64,000 bases of DNA from Apophysomyces variabilis (taxonomy: Eukaryota > Mucoromycota > Mucoromycetes > Mucorales > Mucoraceae). Made by a program: the position numbers and the translations under genes. Shown here piece after piece: positions 30,590 through 42,223 of this stretch (its first letter is position 1; each line of letters starts with the position of its first letter). The stretch spans positions 332,345 to 396,344 of the forward strand of contig MZZL01000137.1 of assembly GCA_002749535.1 (NCBI GenBank), read 5' to 3'. The notes under the pieces are model-generated. The model did not search any database. It was given only the letters and a program-made list of their open reading frames with translations, and was not told the origin of the DNA.

Positions 30590-31981
30590 TTAAGTGGTAT
30601 TAGTGAGAACGGAAGCGGGGCCCGCTTCATGAGAACTCGCATTCTCTACATTGGATTGACAATCCAATAGCGCCAGGTCGTGGAGAATCGCCAGGATCCG
30701 TTGCATAGAACATCTCGCATCAGCCATTTTTAGGGCTCCATAAATCTTGACAATGTCTCGGCCCAGTTCTTGCAGAGCAGTAGCATCCTGGGTGTATTTC
30801 AATTCGACACTTGTTGCAATATCCTCGTAAAATTGGCGACCAGCGCGGACAAGGTGGCGACTCAGTCGATCCACGGAGAGAGTTGCATATACTTCTTCTT
30901 CTTCTTCTTTTTCGGTCACAACAGAGGGTTGCGGAGAAGCTGATGAGAAGCAACTTTTTAATTGCTTCATAAAGGAGCCGTGAGCATTTCGCCTTCGAGC
31001 AATAAGGCCAAACAGCATTGGCTGGAAAGGACGACGTGTTTTCAGCATGTCGGGCCATTCCCACGGCGAAGGAACGAAAGAGGGTAATGGTATGGTCTGC
31101 ACATTGATCGCTTCTTCGGGGTACCAGAGGGAGGGCGAGATCATCGTCGTGAGCCTGTGACCTTCGTGCAACGCTGGGTCCTGGTTGCAACTTGCGCCGT
31201 CGCCTACGATTTCTCCCATGTTGTTGGCATAAACTTGTTCTTGGAGCTGTTGTAGCTTTTCAGCTAGGCTAGTCAGACGACTTTTTTGAATTTGTGTCTC
31301 GATCTGAGCAAGGTTGGATCGTGCGTTTTGTGCGAATATGGACGAGAAGCGACCGCACATGCCCGCTACAATTTCCATCTGGTCTTCCTTGGTCAATTTG
31401 CCGCACTCAAATACGATCTGCCGGGATCCGGCTGCTTTTGATTTCAATCCGAGCTGACTGTGATTGTATCGATCGATGGAAACAATGTATGCACCCGCTT
31501 TTAGCTCATAAGTGGCAAGCATTGACGCCAGGATGCGTGAGACATGCTGTGGTTTTTTCCATGCCTTCTTGAGCATCTTGAGACTGTCAAGAAGTTTTCG
31601 GAAATCACCTTGTTCTTTTGCTTTTGGTTCAAATGCATGGCTAATTTCTTGCCATTCAATATGTAGCTGGTCGACGGTATCTTGCGAGAGCGCCCGGATA
31701 TGTCGTTGTTGGCAGAATGCGTTATAGTATTCTAACATTTCTAGACATGTTCGCATCAATGACTGACGGAGACTCTCGCTATTGGCGTTGTGTGTCAATC
31801 CAACGGTTGGTATCAAACTGCGTACTTGTTGAATCGTCTGACGTATCCTTTGCAGTTGTTGATATGTTGCTACGTGCTGTTGAAGACAGAATTTTTGATG
31901 CTCATGAGAACAGAAAGATTCTAAGAGCTGTTCCAATTCTTGGGAGAGTTCTTCTGCTGAGGATGAAAAGGCACGCTGCAT
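30590..31981 (-). CDS. Uncharacterised coiled-coil protein
   Basis: A single-exon 463-residue protein starting MQRAFSSSAEELSQELEQLL. It is largely alpha-helical and Gln/Leu-rich. The N-terminal third looks like a helical bundle, there is a short coiled coil near residues 230-265 (LAQIETQIQKSRLTSLAEKL), and an acidic run (EKEEEEEVY) falls about three-quarters along. There is no signal peptide or membrane segment. I do not recognise the family; a structural or cytoskeletal adaptor role is only a guess. An uninterrupted frame of this length in an intron-rich genome, with matching codon use, supports a real gene. It is divergent from the F-box gene. Confidence 0.75.
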   Translation of the reverse strand: MQRAFSSSAEELSQELEQLLESFCSHEHQKFCLQQHVATYQQLQRIRQTIQQVRSLIPTVGLTHNANSESLRQSLMRTCLEMLEYYNAFCQQRHIRALSQDTVDQLHIEWQEISHAFEPKAKEQGDFRKLLDSLKMLKKAWKKPQHVSRILASMLATYELKAGAYIVSIDRYNHSQLGLKSKAAGSRQIVFECGKLTKEDQMEIVAGMCGRFSSIFAQNARSNLAQIETQIQKSRLTSLAEKLQQLQEQVYANNMGEIVGDGASCNQDPALHEGHRLTTMISPSLWYPEEAINVQTIPLPSFVPSPWEWPDMLKTRRPFQPMLFGLIARRRNAHGSFMKQLKSCFSSASPQPSVVTEKEEEEEVYATLSVDRLSRHLVRAGRQFYEDIATSVELKYTQDATALQELGRDIVKIYGALKMADARCSMQRILAILHDLALLDCQSNVENASSHEAGPASVLTNTT

Positions 31982-33185
31982 ATTCGGAACTGCGACGATG
32001 ATGCAGAATGTCAGATGTTAAATAAACAAAGGGCAGAGTGAAAAAAAAATCAGAAGCTTTCTCGAGCTATAAAAGGGGAAGATCAGTTCAAGGGGTCCGG
32101 GAGTTAAGATAAAATATACCTCTCCTATCCAATCCCACAAGAGGTAAGAAAGAAGAGTCAAGTCAGGGAATAAGTAGATAGGTAAAAAGGTGCGGATGAC
32201 GATGTAAAAGAGAAAAGGCATGGAGAGAGCACCTGCATTTTGTCAATTGACACTAATTCGGGTCGTCAAAGCAACTACATAACAGCAACAAACAACACCC
32301 ATAACCGGTCTTCGCTCTCCCCGAAAGGAAGAGGGGCATAGCAACTCCCGGTCAACTCCGTCAACAACGGCCTTCTTTTCCCTCTTTCCCCCTTCCTTCT
32401 TTCTTTGTATTCAACCAATCAATTGTTATATCTATGTTACATTTTGCAAAAAAAGAATTCATTCCATTTCCAGGTCCGATTTAATAGTGTACAAACAAAC
32501 AACAAAGATTAAACTGACGGGATGATCATCATGAAAAGTCAATCCCTTGTGTTTCTGCTTTCATTATTAAGCTAATACATACAATTTCATTATAAACTTG
32601 ACAAATAGAGTTGAAAACACTTAACTGCTTAAAGGAATACATGGATTCACTTATTGTTTTCTTTCCTAGCCAAAAGCAAAAAGAAGGTTTATGAAACCGT
32701 TGCGACAAGTACTGTTTGGCTCCGCTCAGCCACAGTTCCGGTCTCGCGGGTTTTGCATAAGCTAAGCGCTTTCCTTCTTATGGAAATCGCTCGTCAGGTA
32801 GAAACGCATGCGGCTTTTTATTTCCCTGCGTATTACATCTGTTTTTAATTCTGCTGCAAAAACCCAAGGGTTTACTTTTCAACCAAAATAAGACAGCGAG
32901 GAAAGAGTCCTTGACAAAGCTGTACCTGAAATCTTTTACGGATTCGGTAAAACCTTGATGCGAGAAAAGCAGTAAGACATGGTATTAGGAGCTACGCACG
33001 GTATTGGTCACCTGCAGTTATTACAGCGAGACATATTCATTTCTTTTTGAATCTCACACTTAATTTTTTATACGAATACAATTAGGATGTTTTAGATGTT
33101 TTCTTTTTTTTTTCTTTGTTTTCTTCTTCTTCCCTTCTTTCGGGCTCCTTTTCCGTTCATTCATTTTGAGTATTAATACTGACAC
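31982..33185. other. Divergent upstream region, coiled-coil and F-box genes
   Basis: 1.2 kb with pyrimidine- and purine-rich stretches (33090-33160 is T/C-rich just before the F-box start). No supported gene. Confidence 0.5.
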
Positions 33186-34604
33186 ATGATGGCCGACCTA
33201 TTACCAGATACCATTCTATTGGACATCTTCTCGTATCTACCCCTTCTACAACGGTGGCGAGTTGCAAGGTAGAACTTCCTAAACCTCCCAGAAAAAAAAA
33301 AGCTCGTGTTGTTCAAGCGGTTTGCCTTATTTAGTCGTACTTATCCTTAATTTTGGCTTGCCTCCTTTGTTAGTATTTGTCGTCGTTGGTATCGAGTGTG
33401 TCTAGATCCTTACCTTTATCGGCATGTCTATCTCGAAGATCTCGAATTCAAGAAGTTAGTTCTTGCACTTCAACGGATCATCACTATCGGCCCTAAAATC
33501 AAGACATTGACGATCCGTAACTGCTATTCTGAATTTATTCAGAACACCGTCGTACCCATCCACTTCTCAAATCAACATCAGCCCCTGCTTTTCTCTCATA
33601 TCCGCGCACTGCAGCCTACACGCCGTCGTCAGGAGTATCTGAAACATGGATTCGAACTCCACAACCAGTTTTCAGATGCGATGAACCGCTTGCTGGAACT
33701 GAATCAGGATTCGATTCGCGCGATCACCATTCTTGGTTGTGATCTGGATTTTGAAATGACGGAGCTATTTTGCGCAATACCTTGTTTCGGCAAGTCCTTG
33801 ACAGGTTTTGTCTATGCAAATAATGCCGACCTCGGTCTCCATTCCTCAGGTCTCCTACAAGCCATTGTCGCAACTTGTCCGAATATACGCCATTTCCGTG
33901 GACTCCACACCGGCATCGACGACGCTGTCCTCATGACGATGGCCCGTCACTGGCCCTTTTTGGAATCCTTGACCTTGTCGGGCGTCCGATCCAGAACTAC
34001 ACAGAGCGGTCAACTTACTTCTACAGACCAGGATGTGATTACGCTTCCATTAACCAGCACCTCACCGGCCGGAAGTATATCCAGTCGTGCACTTTGGGAA
34101 TTGGTAAGCAAATGCAAATGGCTGCATACGCTTGAATTGCATGACCTTGCTTGCATATCGAACCGTGATCTTGCGGGATACGAAGTACAGGCCTTTGGTA
34201 ATAAGGTTTCGGTGGATCGGGAACGACGTCGCTTTCGGCCTTACCACACAGCACCACGATCCATCTATGACATTCGGTCAACGCAACCATCTGTCTTGCC
34301 TGGCACGTCGGTTCGCCATCTCCGAATTACAAAGTATACCACCATACCCTTATCCAAACCAGGCTTTGAAAGCCTCTGTAGACTTTTCCCTAACCTGCAG
34401 TTGCTTGAATATTATACAAACTTTTACGCATTTGATAACCGATTTGAGGGCGTTACCCAGGAAATGTTTGAAACCGAAAGAAAAGAAGTAGAGAAATTTT
34501 TGGCAACCAAAAAGCAATTGACTTACCATGGATACTGGTATCAACCTATCACCACGGAGCAACGGTTGTTATCCGGAATGACAATCGTTTCGGAACACTT
34601 ATGA
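33186..34604 (+). CDS. F-box protein with leucine-rich C-terminus
   Basis: A 437-residue protein from exons 33186-33268 and 33374-34604 (438 codons with the stop). Residues 1-45 form an F-box: LLPDTILLDIFSYLPLLQRW, then after the intron SICRRWYRVCLDPYLYRHV. The F-box is the Skp1-binding module of SCF ubiquitin ligases. The rest contains spaced Leu/Ile patterns resembling degenerate leucine-rich repeats (FLESLTLSGV, LHTLELHDLA, VRHLRITKY, LFPNLQLLEYY), likely the substrate-binding part. The substrate cannot be told. Two in-frame ATGs open the gene; the first is used here. Confidence 0.85.
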
Positions 34605-36894
34605 CGCATGTTAAAATGATTATTAAAATTAAAAAGATATAAAAAAGAAAAGAGATACCCTTTTTCCCGAATATAGTTAATAAACATTGATTTTTCTTCT
34701 TCTTTTTCTTCTTCTAATACATTTTTGTTTTTATTTGCAAAAGATAAGCAGTATCAAAGACAAAAAAAAAAGGCTCTTGTGGTAGGAGAGAAAGAAAGAG
34801 GGGAGATACCGAATTCCGACTGTGCATTGGCGGACTTGACAACTCAGCTTTTTTTCTGGAGAAGGGAACATAATTGGCAGGACTTCGTTCTCCCCCATCG
34901 GAAAAATTTGGAAGAAATGAAATTACACAGTTTGTTGTGCATTTGTCATGCATTTCACAGGAGAGACAGAAAGAGAAAGAGAGAATAGATAGACGCAATA
35001 ACGAATGATCACAGTTTCCGAGATCGGGTCTAGCTTTTTTAATGTGTCTACCTCACCCATTTCCCAGGACTACAAAGTTTTACCTATCCGCAATCATATG
35101 AAAAGTGGCGATTGTTGTGTGGCCCAAAAACCTTGTTTTTTTGCTTTTTTTTTTAAAGAAACAGGATCTTAAGAAAGCGCTGATATGACAACAAAAATAG
35201 AGCTGGCTTCCACTTCCCAAAAAAAAAATTTCAAAGGATGGCTGGTGAAGTCACCTGGCAATATCAAACGAAATAGGAGACATCATCATGAATGCTTCTC
35301 TTTCTGCGATATGTACATCATTCGCAGCCATAAAGAGACAGAGAGAGGCACAAAGCCAAAAAAAATCATGTAATCGTGAACCGTGCAACAGCGTGCAAAA
35401 AAAAGGTAATTTTGGTTTGGGGTATTCAACGTAGTTAAAAAGACGACTAATGCTAGATTTCACTGATAAACGTGTAGGACAAGTGGCCTAAGTTGGTCCG
35501 TGGGGTTTCCTTCTGTGTAAAGGCGAGTGAAAAAAAAAAGAGAGTTTACTTACGGAAGCTCGGATTGAATGGATTAGTGGTGCGATGACTAAAAGATGTA
35601 AAAGCCATTCATAGGCATGTGAAAAAAGGGAACGGGGCGTTCCTTTTTAAAATACGTGTCCTGATTTTTGACAAGTCAACAGGATTATGATGGCAAAGAA
35701 CTGATCATTGTATGGCCAATAGTAACTGTATATATATGTGTGTGTATGCGTGTCTATGTGTCTATGTGTGTAAATATGAGCGCATGTTTATGAAAGTCGT
35801 TTTCCTAAATGAAACACGAAGGCTGTATGTGGCAGTTCAACTCAAATTTTGATTCAGGGGTTAAGGTCGATCAGCAACTCATGAAACTTTTTACCATGCG
35901 TACAGCAAATCAAGAGTAAGAAACAACTGCGGACTGCGCGTTGGGTAAGGTTTCACATCGTTTCACATAGCAACGGACGGCCATGCGTCTGCACCCCGAG
36001 TGTTATTCCGTGCTGCAGATAGGGATCTTTGAAAAAGATGTTCAGACGACCATAAAAAGGAAAGGGAAAAGAAGAAGCAGAAGCAGAAGAAGAACAACAT
36101 TTCATAGTTTATACTTTGTATTGGACCCTGAAGCTGTCATTTTCTTTTCGGGGAATGACATCCTTAACTTATAGGGGGGCAGAGGGTAAAAGGGTGTATG
36201 TATTCTTTATAGTCTCTTCTTTTGCCGTTCATTGTGTAGTGTATTATTGTTTTCGTGTCATTCACATGGCAATGGTGGCACAGCTGTCGTCAGGCACAAC
36301 CAATCGTTGGTTGCATATGTTGTTCAACGCTGAGCCATTTCTGGAGTTCGCAGCTGGATTTTATTGTTTCCCTTTATGATGGGGAAAAAAAAAGCTAGGG
36401 ATGATCTGCCGGTGTAACGTTTGAATATATGAGCTATATATAAAGTGCGCTTGTGGTTCTCGGCCTATTTCTTGTTTTGCCGTTTTCTCCTTTTTCTTAC
36501 TTCTTACTCGTGAAAAGCTATACCTTTTTTCCCTTTCGCTAAGGCTTTATAACACGCCACGTTTGACAGAAGTCTTTCTTTTTTTCTTCTTTTCCTCTTT
36601 TTCTTCTTTGAATTGCATTTCTCGAATAGCTCAATTCTTTCCTCTCTGCTTAAACCCATTCCATTCACTTTACCTCCTTCCCTTCCTCCCCCTTTTTCCC
36701 TTTTCTCTCTCTCTCTCTAGCTTTCCGCCTGGCTCAAGCCATTCCCCATTTCTTTTCTTCCGTCTTCTCATAGAACAATTATATTTTCTTTTTTTATTTT
36801 TTCATTTTTATAGACCATCCTAAACCCCTTAGCCAGATTGGCGCGCTCCTGAATTTGGCATAGCAACAAAAATTATTTTATATCTTTATACATC
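34605..36894. other. Intergenic, simple repeats and pyrimidine-rich leader
   Basis: About 2.3 kb. It holds a TG-rich stretch (35730-35778) and, from about 36480 to 36830, a long CT-rich tract directly upstream of the IQ-motif gene, probably its promoter and 5' leader. Short frames here have no support. Confidence 0.5.
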
Positions 36895-39230
36895 ATGGCA
36901 GACGAAGTTAGTCGTTTTAATACTGCACCTATCATGCTTCGTCATCCTTCGTCGCTGGTCGCGGATGACGTGCTGGTAAACATCTACAGACCTGATCAGG
37001 TAAACAATAGAAGAACGTGGTTGGTCTGGCGGGTTACGAAAAGGCGTAGCACAAATGTAGAAGTTAATTGGGCTTATATGGTCGCAAAGCTCGTGGCACT
37101 TACCTTTTACTTTTCCTTCCCTTGAATCTTTTTCTATTTGTTTCCATCATTCATTGCATCACGATACAGCCATCACATATTATATTCGATGAAGCCGACG
37201 AAGACGAGTGCGACATAATCGACGTACCTCAGAATCTCGCTCCGGAACAATACCGATACGAGTTCCCGCCAAAATATCGACTGAAGGAACTCGCCCATCT
37301 CGACAAGAACGACGACGTATTCTCTTTCTTCGATGAATCCTCTTTTACAACCGCCTCGACGTCCACTGCAGCATGTTCAATGATGCCTCTCGAATCGGAT
37401 ACCGAAGAAGATGATCTGGCAGCGTTCTTGATGACCATGAGATCGGATCACATCCCGACGTCAGCCGTGTTTAGACCCGCCGATCACGCCAGCGATCAGC
37501 TGGATTCACTCTTGGATCGTTATAGCTACGACCATCACATGGACGACCAATACGAATGGAATCCGGAGACAGCGATGATCGCAAATGAAGAATTGCAGCA
37601 CCACTACCCTGAGGATGAAATCCAGCTTGTCGACGATGGTAGACTCTCGCCCTTGCAACTCCCCGCCCAAGCACGTCTATTCGCGCGCTCTCCTGCTTGC
37701 AATGAGAGACGCATGCGAGAACAATCGTGCGATTCCATCACCACCGTCACCCAAACCAAACTGACCCAACAGGAAATGGAGCCCGTCGGTCCTTCTTCCT
37801 TCTTGGCTGTAGCCCGAAGGGCACCCTATGCCTCGTCCAGTTTGGATCGAGTTGATGAGGAAGACAAGTTCCACTGGGACGAGTCCTTCTCCTTCCAACC
37901 GTCAGCTGATAGATCTCTATCCTCTCTGGGTAAGAAATTCTTTTTTCCATTGCAATCCTTTCCTACGTCTTTATTGTTGTGCAACCCTATTAACGGTGCC
38001 TGTTCCACCCATGATATTTTAGGTTCGCCGTACGTTCACCCTCACCCTCACCCCCACCAACGATCCAATTCCGAAGAGGATTTGCCCATTATCACTCGCG
38101 AATCGGAACTGCTGACCGATTCCGGTAGCGAAGGTGACAACGACAGTCAATTTAGCAGTGTATCCAAGATCGTGATCAAGCTCAACAGATCCAAATGTTC
38201 GCCCGCCACCATCATCCGACGTTGCACCACGTCTCTCGGTAGCGACGAAGGTTATGATGACGAGGAAGATGAGAAGGAGTTGCCCATCGAATCTGCTTCC
38301 GTTTTCTTGCCTCTTTCTGACGATGAAGAGCTTCCTTTGACCGATCAAGAATATTTACGATCCGTTGCTGCCACAAAGATTCAAGCCCTTTGGAGAGGCT
38401 ATCAATGCCGCAAACAACCCCGATCGGCTCGCAAGTTGTTTACCAATGTCGTGCGTATGTGCGGTTATGTTCATCAACGACGAGTGGATCATATGAGTCA
38501 GCGTATTCGTCAGCTCGAAGATCGTCTCCGTGAAGAAACTGCCATGCGTGTGGCATTTGAAAATGCTATGGAGAACATGACGGTCTTGATCGATAAACAA
38601 CAAAGGTCCCTGTACGAGCGTGTTGAACGTGAAGTCGACATGCGACAGGCTTACGAGCGCAAGATCGAATCTGTCATGGCCCAAGTCCAACCTCTTGAGA
38701 CACGCCTTCACAAAGAAGCCAAGGCTCGTGCTAACCTTGAGGACATGATGTCTCGTGTTATTGACCAGGTGCATGATCTGAAACTTACTCAGCAACAACA
38801 AATGAAGGAAGAAGTCGAATCAAAGAGAGATATGCAGCGTAAACTGGATGATGCTCTCAACGAGATCAAGTCGCTCAAACAACAAGTGTCTCAACAGCAA
38901 CAGCAGCAAATGCCTCAGATGACGCGACCTGTCACACCACGCCCCCCTGCAATCCCATCTGTCGCCAAGTCTACTGTACGTTCCAGCTCTCCCGTACGTA
39001 CAGGTACCATCGTGCGACCAAAAACAGCCCAAGCCATGGTGTCACGGACAACCAGGACAACAACCAGAACGCCACAACCTTCCACAAAATCAAGCCTGAA
39101 AGATGCCACTAGCACTGCTAGCCGACGAACACTCGTTCCCTCACCTTCTTCCCGTGCAAGCAGCCGTCTTGATAGCAAGCGTACCACTACTGTCCCAGCT
39201 CCTCGGAGGACGTTGGTCAGCAGGAAATAA
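36895..39230 (+). CDS. IQ-motif coiled-coil protein
   Basis: A 690-residue protein of unknown function. Exons 36895-36999, 37170-37929 and 38023-39230 give 691 codons with the stop. The N-terminal half is acidic and disordered (DEADEDECDIIDVP, ESDTEEDDLAAFL). An IQ motif (AATKIQALWRGYQCRKQ) near residue 405 predicts binding of calmodulin or a myosin-type light chain. It is followed by a coiled coil (about 445-585) and a basic Ser/Thr/Pro tail ending RRTLVSRK. The layout suggests a cytoskeletal or polarity scaffold, which is inference. The second intron (37930-38022) is 93 nt and free of stops, so unspliced RNA also encodes a full protein. Confidence 0.85.
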
Positions 39231-42223
39231 GGCAATAAAACGCATTATTTCAAAGAAAAAAACGAAGAAAAAAACCCAAAAAAAAGCCCTTACTTGAACG
39301 ATACGATGTAAAGCTATTCATCTCCTCTCTCTCTCTCTTTCTCTTTTTCTCTTTTCGATCATATATCTCTTTGTCTCTCTCACATGGCTATGGTTTGCTG
39401 TGTATGCATGTTTTCTTTTTCTATTTTTTGTTTTTCTTTTTTTGCTTTATTTTTGCTTTATTTTTTCATTCTCCTGTCATTATCCTCTCCTCTCTCCTCC
39501 ATTTTGCAACCCCTTTTCATAAAAGAGATTAGTATGTAGTGCATGATTAATACTTCGTATGAATTCTTTTTCCCTTTTTTGTTTGTTTTCCTTTATTTAC
39601 TTTTTAACATCCCCTCTTTTCTACTTTGGTAGTACATATATCATCTCAGCACCATTAAAAAAACAAACCCTAGAAACCCAAAATCTACCCTCATTTTTGT
39701 AAATAGCATGTATGATAATTCAATCATCAAAGTAAATTTCTTGTACACTGGATCCCTTCTTTATTTGTCTAGCCTATTGTGGAAGGTCCCTAGATCTGAA
39801 CGGGGAAAGTGTTTGAATGCGTGCCGACAAACAGAAGTGTAATAAAACGAAGAATGTCATTATAGATCATTCATCGATCGGTTTTTGTTATTTGGTTCTA
39901 TAGAAGCATTCGTGTGGAATACATTTTATCCCCTTTATTCAAATCAATAGAACCGCCAATTTTTCTTCCAGGGATAGGAACGATTATATTACCCGATGCG
40001 ATATATGGTATTACTCATTCTATGTAGAAAATCTACCCATATTATCGGTAATAAGATGAAAAAAAAAAGATTCGAAAAAAGTAAAAAAGTTCAGGGCCAC
40101 GTTGATTGTTCCTATTGGTGTGATCTGTTAACCAGTCAACACCGAAGAGAGGAGTCACTGAGCAACATTTGTAGTAAGTCCAAAAAAGAAAGGGCTCATC
40201 TCTTTCTTTCTCATTGTAAGCATAATTCGGGCCATGTACTCAGATTTTGGATGTAACGCAAAATAAACCACGAGGTATTTTATTTTGGTTCAGTTACACA
40301 CACCTATACGCTAAAAGAAAAATGGCGGTCCGTTCGGTAGGAGAATAGCCGATCAAAAGAGAAAGACCACGTTTTTTTCAAATTCAGAAGCATAAGGAGT
40401 TGCTGTCTCTCGCTCTCTCTCTCTCTTTTTGTGTGTGTGTCTCTATTTCTCTCTATGTTGACAGCGATGCAATGCCCAAATGGCCAAAAAATAAAAACTT
40501 GTTAGTTGAGTTGTTCCCTGAATGTTCTTTTTTCTTAAATGATTCCTGAATTTTTAGATAAAATTACAGCCGGCAGACTCTCTATGGATCCCTTCCATTG
40601 CCCATGTCGCGGCATCTTTTTTCAAAGCTGTGTTTTTTTTTGCTTCAAATACTTTGCAAAGAATCGCTTTATAGGGAAGGATAACACGTTTTTGTCTGTG
40701 TCGTCCCCCGGACCTGGTAACTTTGCCTCTTTCCTCATGACTTTTGGAAACTTTCCCCTTTCCACCTTAGAGGATATCCAACTGTCAACTTTGAATGGCC
40801 GATATGAGCTTAACCGAATAAGAACCTGATCAAGATAGCATAGTAGGATATTTCCTTATTTCGTATTCTGCTGATCCCCTCAAAAAGTAGATGAAGTTGA
40901 TTTTCCACACAGCCACCATTTGTTCATTATGCATACAACCTCAACTTTGTGTTCTCCTGCGACTATGAATTAAAAAAGGTCTTGGCTTATGACAGGGGCG
41001 GGAGCAATGATGTGGCTTTCTCACCTATTCAGTGAATTAAGATTTACCTAGGAAAGAAAAAGAAAAAACAGTCGTTCCGCCTCCTCCTCTCCATGCAAAC
41101 CAATAAAGGTGGATGAAGGAGTAAGAAAAAAAGCTGGATCCTGCCCTCCTTTGTTTCATATAGAAAATGGAACCCAGCAACTTGATGGCATGAAACCTCT
41201 TCTTCCGCTCAAACAAGACAAATGTAGTTAGCTCGGATGGGGATGCGCGGTTGAGGAGGTCATTGGGAAGTTGAAGTATATGTAGAAACAGTTGCCTTTG
41301 TTAATCTGGCTCCGAGAATTTAAGGAAAGCCAGCTTTGCCACATCCAAGAGATTGGTTTACATCCCCCCCAAGTTTTTCTAGCAGACGTTTATGAATTGC
41401 ATTGGTTCAATCATTTTGGTTAATTTCATTGACAGGTTCAAACTATATTTGTTTAGAAACTTAATTGTTAGCAAGGTTCAACTTTTTCTTTCACTGTATA
41501 GCATAACAATCTACCTAACGTTTCAAGGATGGTTTCTTATGTGTTGTTGCACCATTTTCATGATCCACTTATTCTAGACTTTGCTAAAGTATTGCAGAGA
41601 ACATACAACTGCAAGGGACAAACCTAACTTAGACGAGAGAAAAAGTAAAAGAAAAAGCTAGTCAAATGCTGCAATGAATGTCATCATTTCCCATATATGT
41701 TCATATCGTACCACGAGAAAACGTACTGTCGTGCCTGCATGGACACTTATGATGCCATGGGAAAAATCCTATCAATAACACTGCATATGTTAGACGAGAT
41801 ACTAAGGTTTGTGCAACTAAATAATAGTGCTTCGAATTAAAAGGAGGAGTGCTTGCAAGTCAATACGAATAAGTTAGGAGGGAGTGATGCTATATGTTGG
41901 GAGTCAATGGACGCTGATTTGCTTTGTCACAGGAGAAATGCCACAAGGGTGACTATGCTGACTGGAGTCATGCTTACAACGCTAGTCGCCATGAACATTT
42001 TAAAAAGTAACCTGAACAGCTACAGAAACGAAAGCCATACTCAACCTAAATGAGCAACTTCTTTAAACGGTAAATGCAAAACGCAGATGAGCTCCATCCT
42101 ATATCCGTGCAAGGAAGAAAAAGGAGGTGATAGACCACTTCTTGGAACGAGCCTTTCCTTCAAAATAGATACAATAAGGGCATAATATATACAACAAATA
42201 TCAACAAGATCTCCGACGAGCTT
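39231..42223. other. Long intergenic region
   Basis: About 3 kb with CT-rich stretches (39310-39500 and 40400-40450) and otherwise AT-rich sequence. Frames such as 40539-40829 and 41853-42053 are short, unspliced and domain-free. I see no tRNA or other RNA gene. Confidence 0.5.

Noticed and set aside
33640..33670. tRNA B-box-like GTTCGAATCC (minus strand)
   Set aside because: It lies inside the F-box coding exon and there is no A box or acceptor stem.
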